Both the position numbers and the translations under genes were made by a program. Below are positions 58,271 through 64,000 of a stretch of 64,000 nt of DNA, in pieces. The notes under the pieces are model-generated. The model did not search any database. It was not told where the DNA came from and saw nothing but the letters and a program-made list of their open reading frames with translations. The DNA is from Tritrichomonas foetus (Eukaryota; Parabasalia; Tritrichomonadida; Tritrichomonadidae), in contig MLAK01000627.1 in the NCBI GenBank assembly GCA_001839685.1, positions 1 to 64,000 on the forward strand, read 5' to 3'. The first letter of the stretch is position 1, and each line of letters starts with the position of its first letter.

Positions 58271-60019
58271 ATGATTCAGCAGCAGAAAGATGTTGACTAC
58301 ATTTCAATCTACCAGTACTTCGCAACCCTACTCATCCGCAATGCAAATGACTACAGCACGGGTGGAACCACCCTTCAACTGCCGATAATTCCTCGATCAG
58401 TTATTCAGAGACTTTCCCGCCACGTTACGGCCATTTTTTCGACAGAAGAGACGGTGATTAAAATTGAAGGTCCGATAATTGTTGTTGGTGATCTTCACGG
58501 CCACATTTTAGACCTCTTCAGAATTTTAAAAAGATTTGGATCACCTCCACGCGCCCGTTATCTTTTCCTTGGTGATCTTGTCGACCGCGGCGAGTTTTCT
58601 ATTGAAACCATTGTTCTCGTTTACGTCATGAAAGTTCTTTTTCCGACAGATATTTATGTTATTCGAGGAAATCATGAATTTTCAGAAGTTTGTTCAAATT
58701 CAGGCTTTTTAGGTGACATTTCATCAACTTATAACAGTGAGGACGTCTTTCAAAGCTTTCTGGAAAGCTTCGCCAATATGCCGCTTGCTGCAATCATAAA
58801 CAAAACGACAATTTGTGTTCACGGAGGACTCGGGCCATCAATCCGTGACATAAAAGACATCGAGCAGATAAAGAAGCCAATTTATGATTATCAAAATGAA
58901 ATTGTTGCATCTCTTGTTTGGAGCGACCCTGATGCTTCAGATGAAAAAGAAAATTTGCTCTCTTTCACGCCACAGTGTATGAGTGACCAAAATAATATAA
59001 ATCAATTTTTTTCGAATATCAATTCACATGAATGTCAGAATAACAACATCAGCCACATATCGGATTTCAGGAATCCAAGTATTAGTGATTTTCAAGTTAC
59101 AGAAAAGAAAAACTCACCAGACATGTTCTCACAAGAGAGGAATTATTCATTGCCTCAACAACCACAACCACAATCATATCAGCAATCATATCATCTTGAT
59201 AAACTCATTCATATTCATCAAAATGTTAATGAAGATAGTGACAATGATAGTGACACTCGTACAAATGACAATCTCTATTTAAATCGACATGAAAATCATT
59301 CAAAGCATGCTCATTCACATTATCCTTTTGCAATAGAAATTGGCAATCCTGAAAACGAAAATTCAATGTGTATAAATGAAGATAAAAATGAATTTATTTA
59401 TGAAGATAAAAATGAAATTATTTATGAAGAAAGCAATGATGTGAATCTTGATGAATGGTATAAATCATCACCAAGAGGATATGGCTATCTTTTTAATCGC
59501 TCATCATTTGATGCTTTCATGTCTCGTTCAGGCTTTGAACGGATGCTTCGTGGACACCAGTGCGTGCTCTCAGGAACTCAGTCTGTCTTCAATGGTCGAC
59601 TCACAACAGTTTTTGGCGCATCTCATTATTGTGGTAATATAAATAACAATGCAGGCGTAATAAACATTCGCCAAACTGGTTTTCGAACGGAAACATTCAA
59701 GCCAATTCAATATCTTCGAAGATACACTGCAATGTTTATCGCAAGTGAAAGTGAAAATGCTTTTGTATTACCAAAGTTTACTCCACCTAATCGAAACAAT
59801 GAAGGGAATGGTACTAGTCCAAACACACTCAATGATCGTTCACGTTCCCTCCTCAAACCACGAGTGACACTTCTTGGTGAGTTACGCGCGCAAAGTACAG
59901 ACCAACTTCCTGATGTTCAAGCCCCGAAGCCTCTTTCGAATAAGCTTCCAAATTTATCAACAGGATTGAAAGCCATGCCCAAGCGCCGATTTACAAATAG
60001 CAAACTGTTTTTTATTTAA
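58271..60019 (+). CDS. PP1-like Ser/Thr phosphatase with a 180-residue insertion
   Basis: 582 aa from the ATG at 58271. Metal and catalytic motifs are intact: GDLHG (73-77), GDLVDRG (101-107), RGNHE (132-136), and the CVHGGLGPS strip near 182-190. At the point where PP1 has WSDPD followed by RGVSYTFG, this protein has WSDPDAS and then about 180 residues of Asn/His/Glu/Asp-rich sequence (about 222-399). It then returns to SPRGYGYLFNRSSFDAF, MLRGHQCVLSG and FGASHYCG, which correspond to the PP1 RAHQV and SAPNYCG strips. Substitutions such as Arg-Gly-His for RAH are unusual. The fold and active site should still form. The C-terminus (about 460-582) is basic and disordered. The insertion could be a docking region. 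Confidence 0.85.
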   Translation: MIQQQKDVDYISIYQYFATLLIRNANDYSTGGTTLQLPIIPRSVIQRLSRHVTAIFSTEETVIKIEGPIIVVGDLHGHILDLFRILKRFGSPPRARYLFLGDLVDRGEFSIETIVLVYVMKVLFPTDIYVIRGNHEFSEVCSNSGFLGDISSTYNSEDVFQSFLESFANMPLAAIINKTTICVHGGLGPSIRDIKDIEQIKKPIYDYQNEIVASLVWSDPDASDEKENLLSFTPQCMSDQNNINQFFSNINSHECQNNNISHISDFRNPSISDFQVTEKKNSPDMFSQERNYSLPQQPQPQSYQQSYHLDKLIHIHQNVNEDSDNDSDTRTNDNLYLNRHENHSKHAHSHYPFAIEIGNPENENSMCINEDKNEFIYEDKNEIIYEESNDVNLDEWYKSSPRGYGYLFNRSSFDAFMSRSGFERMLRGHQCVLSGTQSVFNGRLTTVFGASHYCGNINNNAGVINIRQTGFRTETFKPIQYLRRYTAMFIASESENAFVLPKFTPPNRNNEGNGTSPNTLNDRSRSLLKPRVTLLGELRAQSTDQLPDVQAPKPLSNKLPNLSTGLKAMPKRRFTNSKLFFI

Positions 60020-60691
60020 GTAAATATTTTTATCATGCGGATCAATTTAGCCACTTCTCTTATTCTTTCAAATTATTGCTTTCAGTTAATAATATATAAT
60101 ATTTGTAATTATTCGAAGGTAATGTTTCATTCTTTATAAAAACAGTGAATGATAGGTAATAATTCTTTCATGTTATTTTAGTCCATAGCCATAATGGTTT
60201 TCTCTGAAAGAAAGATGGTATGATTATAAATTATTTATTGTTTTTATGTTTCTGCAAAGGATTTGGTGCTTGAACATATTTTTATCCGCATTTTCGAATG
60301 TATTTATTCATTTCGAAAAAAGGACTGATTCTTAATAGAATGATTGAACAATAAGGTAATGAGATGCTTCATGATACAAAGTGGATTCTTACTTTCAAGA
60401 AACTAGAACCAGATATATTCATAATATACAAAATCTCTTCATTTTCGTGTCATTTAACTGCTAATTATTCTAAATATGCAGAAAAAGGGACTATTCTTCT
60501 TAACTACAGATCTGAATCTTCTTTTGATCAGAAATGTACTACGGTGCTTATTTGTGCATTTTTCTATACAGCTTCAGAATTATTAATATGATTTGAGACA
60601 ATTAATTGGATGGTCGGCCAACAGCTCCTTTCAATTGAATGATTCAGTTTGATGCATAAAAAGTGATTGGAATCACTTCACATCAACTTTT
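60020..60691. other. AT-rich spacer, one weak small frame
   Basis: About 670 bases. A 75-codon ATG frame (60364-60591) has fair composition but no motif or initiator support, and is not called as a gene. Confidence 0.4.
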
Positions 60692-61726
60692 ATGAGTAAA
60701 TTCCACAGAGTTTGGTGTGATGGATGTTTTGATTTATGCCATTTTGGACATTTTAACTTCATGAGACAAGCAAGAGGTTTAGCAGACGAACTTTATGTTG
60801 GTGTTCATAATGATGGAGAAGTTGAACATAATAAAGGAAAACCAGTTTTTACCCTTGAGGAAAGAATGGAGCTAGTCAGTGCATGCAAATGGGTTACTAA
60901 AGCTATCCCTGATGCCCCGTATACTACCGAAATCGAATGGATTGATAGATATAATTGTGACGCAGTTGTCCATGGCGACGATCTTGTATTAAATGCTGAT
61001 GGTATTGACACCTATCATGAAGTCAAGCAACATAATCGATTTACAACTGTTCCAAGAACCAAAGCTATTTCTACGACCAATTTAATAGGAAGAATGATTC
61101 GCCTACCAAAATCTGAGCTCCCTGAAGGATTTGATATCACACAACTTGAATCAATTGCTGGAACATCAACATCTTTACATACTTATATTCCAACCACACA
61201 TAGAATTGCCCAATTTTCCAACAGAAATGAACCGAAATATGGTGATAAAATTGTATATTGTGATGGAACATTTGATTTACTTCATCCTGGTCATGTTTCA
61301 TTTTTAAAGAAAGCAAGAGAAATGGGTGATTATTTGGTTGTTGGAGTTCATGATGACCCTACAATGGAATCATTGCTTTGTCCAGCTATGCCAATAATGA
61401 CTCTTCAGGAAAGAGTGTTAAATGTTCTCGCCATGAAATATGTTGATGATGTCATTATTGGTGCACCATATATTATCACCAAAGAATTAATGGATCAAAT
61501 TGAACCACATGTAGTTGTAGAAGGATCTGCCCCTACCAGAACAAATGAAGAAGATGCTTTCAGAGTTCCAAAGGAACTTGGAATATTCCAAAGAATAGAA
61601 TCAGATTATCCAACGATGAGTGCAAAAGATGTAGTTCATAGAGTCATCAATAACTTTTCTATTTATGCGAAAAGAAATCAATCAAAAGAGCAATCACAAT
61701 ATGAAGTACATCCAGAAAACGAATAA
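60692..61726 (+). CDS. Ethanolamine-phosphate cytidylyltransferase
   Basis: 344 aa with two cytidylyltransferase domains in tandem, as in eukaryotic ECT. Domain 1 has WCDGCFDLCHFGHFNF (HxGH at residues 17-20) and ends with TVPRTKAISTTNLI. Domain 2 has YCDGTFDLLHPGHVSF (HxGH at 197-200) and VVGVHDDP. The family's RTxGIST motif reads RTKAISTT in domain 1 (Gly to Ala), and domain 2 has no clear copy, as in other ECTs. It catalyses CTP + phosphoethanolamine to CDP-ethanolamine, the key step of phosphatidylethanolamine synthesis by the Kennedy pathway. It is cytosolic, without targeting signals. It is convergent with the beta-helix gene. Confidence 0.95.
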   Translation: MSKFHRVWCDGCFDLCHFGHFNFMRQARGLADELYVGVHNDGEVEHNKGKPVFTLEERMELVSACKWVTKAIPDAPYTTEIEWIDRYNCDAVVHGDDLVLNADGIDTYHEVKQHNRFTTVPRTKAISTTNLIGRMIRLPKSELPEGFDITQLESIAGTSTSLHTYIPTTHRIAQFSNRNEPKYGDKIVYCDGTFDLLHPGHVSFLKKAREMGDYLVVGVHDDPTMESLLCPAMPIMTLQERVLNVLAMKYVDDVIIGAPYIITKELMDQIEPHVVVEGSAPTRTNEEDAFRVPKELGIFQRIESDYPTMSAKDVVHRVINNFSIYAKRNQSKEQSQYEVHPENE

Positions 61727-61832
61727 TACTATAAAATATCTTCTTAATTTACTTTTCTATCTTAATTTTGATTTACATTTATATGTTAATTGAGAAAAAT
61801 CATTTAAACGATTAGTTATAGTCACGTATTTA

Positions 61833-64000
61833 TTATACATTCATGTTCGCATCTGAATCATATCGTTTTTTTCTTAAAACAAATACTATACATACAACAA
61901 CAACTACTACTACAACAATTACAGCAATCACAATTCCAGCAATTGCTCCTGGTTTCAGCTTCTTATCTTCATTATTAGAGGATTCTGTATCATCAGAGAT
62001 TTCGAGTAAAACTTCATTATCGAAAAATGGCGGATCTGGTGTATCAATGTCAACATGAAGATCATCAAAATAAACAGTTGATGTTGGATCAAGCCATAAT
62101 CTCCAATATTCCAATGGTCTCATTCCTTCACCAACAGTCACATTATATTCTTTCCCATCAACAATCATTAAGAAATAACCAGTGTTATTTTCAGTATGGC
62201 ATTCACATTTTCCAGTGATTGTAATCCATTTATCTTCTTCATATTCACCAACATAAGTTTCCCAGCCATATAATAGTTTAGATGATCGAAACTCAACCCA
62301 AATACCAGTCCAAAAATCTATCCAGAAAATAGAGCCTTTGGCTGCAAAAACTTTAAAGGAAATTTCACCATTTCCATCAGTGAATCCAAGATGAAGTTTG
62401 ATTTCAGGGTGTGCGTTTTCATTACCAGAAACTAATTTTAATGAATGTGTTCCATCAATTGCTTTTTCGGTAGTTAATTCAATATTTCCATTATTATCAA
62501 AACGATCTAAACGATAGAATATATCTGCATTTTCTCCTCGTTCAAAAGATTCATCTCCTGTTAAAGGAACACGTGGATACAAAATAATACAATCATGATA
62601 AGAATAGTCTTCAGCAATTTTTCTCCAATCATCACCAACAACACCAAAAGTTTGATTGAATGGTACAAAATTAATTTTCGCTGCATTTTCAGTTGATTTA
62701 AACGAGAAATCACGCTTTTTAGGGTCAGTAAAAAGTGGATCAGCAACAAAAGAATTTTGATCATAACCTATTCCTCTCCACTCATCGTAAGACAATCCAT
62801 AAAACCTCAAATTGGCATCATCTGAAGTTTTATCTTCGCGCCAATAAAGATTATTTTCAAAATGCAATTTACTATTTTCAGTAAATGAGCCACTTGCAAC
62901 TTCCCCATCATTTTCACCCAAATACAGAATATTGTTATGGAAGCTCATAATATCATGATCATCACGCGTTTCTCCATGTGATGCTTTATTTCCAGAATAA
63001 GCAAAAATGTTGTTAAATATTTCATGTTCCATTCCATTCATATTCCATGCAGCATTATCAACGTCATAAACAAGATTATTCTTAACAATGGCACCATTGC
63101 TGCCAGTATCAGAGTAGATTCCATTTCCACAATAATTGTGAACATAAGAATCATGAACAAGATTGTGATCAACAACATTTCCAGGCGGATGCTGACCAAA
63201 GAAAAATCCACCAATATCATCAACAATTCGATAACCAAAATGATGCATGTGATTATTAGCAAGATAAGTATTTTGTACTTTGGTATTATCGAAAAATGCA
63301 CCATCACCATAAATGATACAACTTGAAAATCCATCACTAAAGTCACAGTTTGTAACATAAGTGAAATTATTCTCTCCCCAGAAATTCATTCCATTTGAAA
63401 AGATACGACGCCCAAATCCACGAATAATAGAATTATTCAAACCAGAATTTAGCATTCCATTAAATCAAACAGCCATAGAACCCATATCTTCAAACAGTAA
63501 ATGATTCATAACTGTATTATTTGAAAACAGAATACTCAAACCGGTTTCACAATGTTTAAAATCACAATTTTCGACTAGCAAGTTAGAAAACAGAATTCCA
63601 CCAAGTGCAACTCCAGTTGTATAACGAAAACTGAGATTCTGAAAAGTCGCGCTTTTGATTCCATTGAAATTAAGAGTATGATCAGCGACAGCCATCCATG
63701 TTTCAACAGTTTCTAGGTCATCATCATCATAAGGATAGTAATACAATATACCTTTACTAGTATCATGGAAATATTCACCTGGCTCGGTGACTGCGAAAAT
63801 TGAATTTTGCAAATAATAGAAATCAGTTGCGCGTGGTCGAGTGAAACCTTGATATAAATCATCTTCTAATTCTTTTGAATTTTTTGTGACAATTATGCAT
63901 GTTTCTGGATCATAATCAACAATTTCCATTATATCAATATACCAAGTATGTAGTTGAACCATTTGAACCCGATGAACTTCTTTTGAAGAAATCGAATACA
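61833..64000 (-). pseudogene. Surface beta-helix (GH141-like) protein with an in-frame TGA, 5' end outside the window
   Basis: The frame is open from the window's right edge down to 61833 apart from one TGA at 63465-63467 (minus strand), 15 bases upstream of an ATG that could start a shorter 540-aa form. The part upstream (about 178 codons) has GEYFHDTSKGILYYYPYDDDD, the strip that precedes right-handed beta-helix domains of the GH141 kind. The following sequence is a series of N-x-x-V/I-x-N-N repeats (HNLVHDS, VKNNLVYDV) typical of the parallel beta-helix. Residues beyond contain a carbohydrate-binding-like beta domain. The C-terminus is a membrane helix (AGIVIAVIVVVVVVVVCIVFVL) with the basic tail RKKRYDSDANMNV, resembling the GH43 protein at 1664-3181. 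Possibly inactive because of the stop; a sequencing error, real nonsense or readthrough cannot be told apart here. Confidence 0.8.
63465..63467 (-). other. In-frame TGA stop interrupting the beta-helix gene
   Basis: The minus-strand codons read GGT TCT ATG GCT GTT TGA TTT AAT GGA ATG, with no frame change on either side. A single substitution at the third base (TGG to TGA) would explain it. Confidence 0.9.

Noticed and set aside
60364..60591. 75-codon frame upstream of ethanolamine-phosphate cytidylyltransferase
   Set aside because: Composition is fair, but there is no motif, no initiator and it could easily arise by chance in this spacer.

Overview
The window is nuclear DNA of a parabasalid protist, most likely Tritrichomonas or a close relative. 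The DNA is strongly AT-rich, nearly all genes are single open frames, intergenic spacers are short, and several genes have a TCA-type initiator (Inr) a few bases before the ATG. One gene carries a 25-nt intron ending in CTAACACTCAG, close to the trichomonad branch/3' splice consensus. The proteins are plainly eukaryotic (ARL1 and ARL3 GTPases, eL36, AP-5 mu, a PP2A B'' subunit, BRO1, UBL-UBA proteins, ethanolamine-phosphate cytidylyltransferase).

Layout. 1-4.5 kb: the end of one TIR transposon copy, a possible VPS9-like protein, a membrane-anchored GH43 enzyme on the minus strand, then a complete 1,096-bp TIR element with 8-bp target duplications. 4.6-15.7 kb: a secreted GH35 beta-galactosidase, a TMEM62-like metallophosphoesterase head to head with a C1orf43/NICE-3-like protein, eL36, a NOXRED1-like protein, a PP2A B'' subunit, and a nucleoside kinase with a threonyl-tRNA-synthetase-like front end. 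16-26.6 kb: a giant BTB-like/Sel1-repeat protein, a 19-bp minisatellite, a BRO1 protein, ARL1 and AP-5 mu. 27-33.3 kb: small genes, including a 54-aa protein starting MGCC, and two repeat-rich proteins. 33.4-35.9 kb: an assembly gap inside a second copy of the TIR element, then a decayed gene. 35.9-45.6 kb: a Myb protein, a doublecortin-like/P-loop ATPase, a Cys-rich protein, a helical protein, a YbaK-family deacylase and a UBL-UBA protein. 46.5-49.5 kb: ARL3 with its intron, a second type of TIR element (510 bp, 8-bp target duplication) and another decayed gene. 49.5-64 kb: a MATE transporter, a polytopic cyclase-family protein with a degenerate C-terminus, a PP1-like phosphatase with a 180-residue insertion, ethanolamine-phosphate cytidylyltransferase, and a surface beta-helix protein that carries an in-frame TGA and runs off the right edge.

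Functional links. There is no operon logic. Themes are cell-surface carbohydrate processing (GH43, GH35, beta-helix enzyme), membrane traffic (ARL1, ARL3, AP-5 mu, BRO1, possible VPS9), phosphorylation control (PP1-like, PP2A B'') and ubiquitin shuttling (two UBL-UBA proteins). Several long frames extend upstream of the first ATG through non-ATG codons; I give the first credible ATG for those. No rRNA, tRNA or CRISPR array was recognised.
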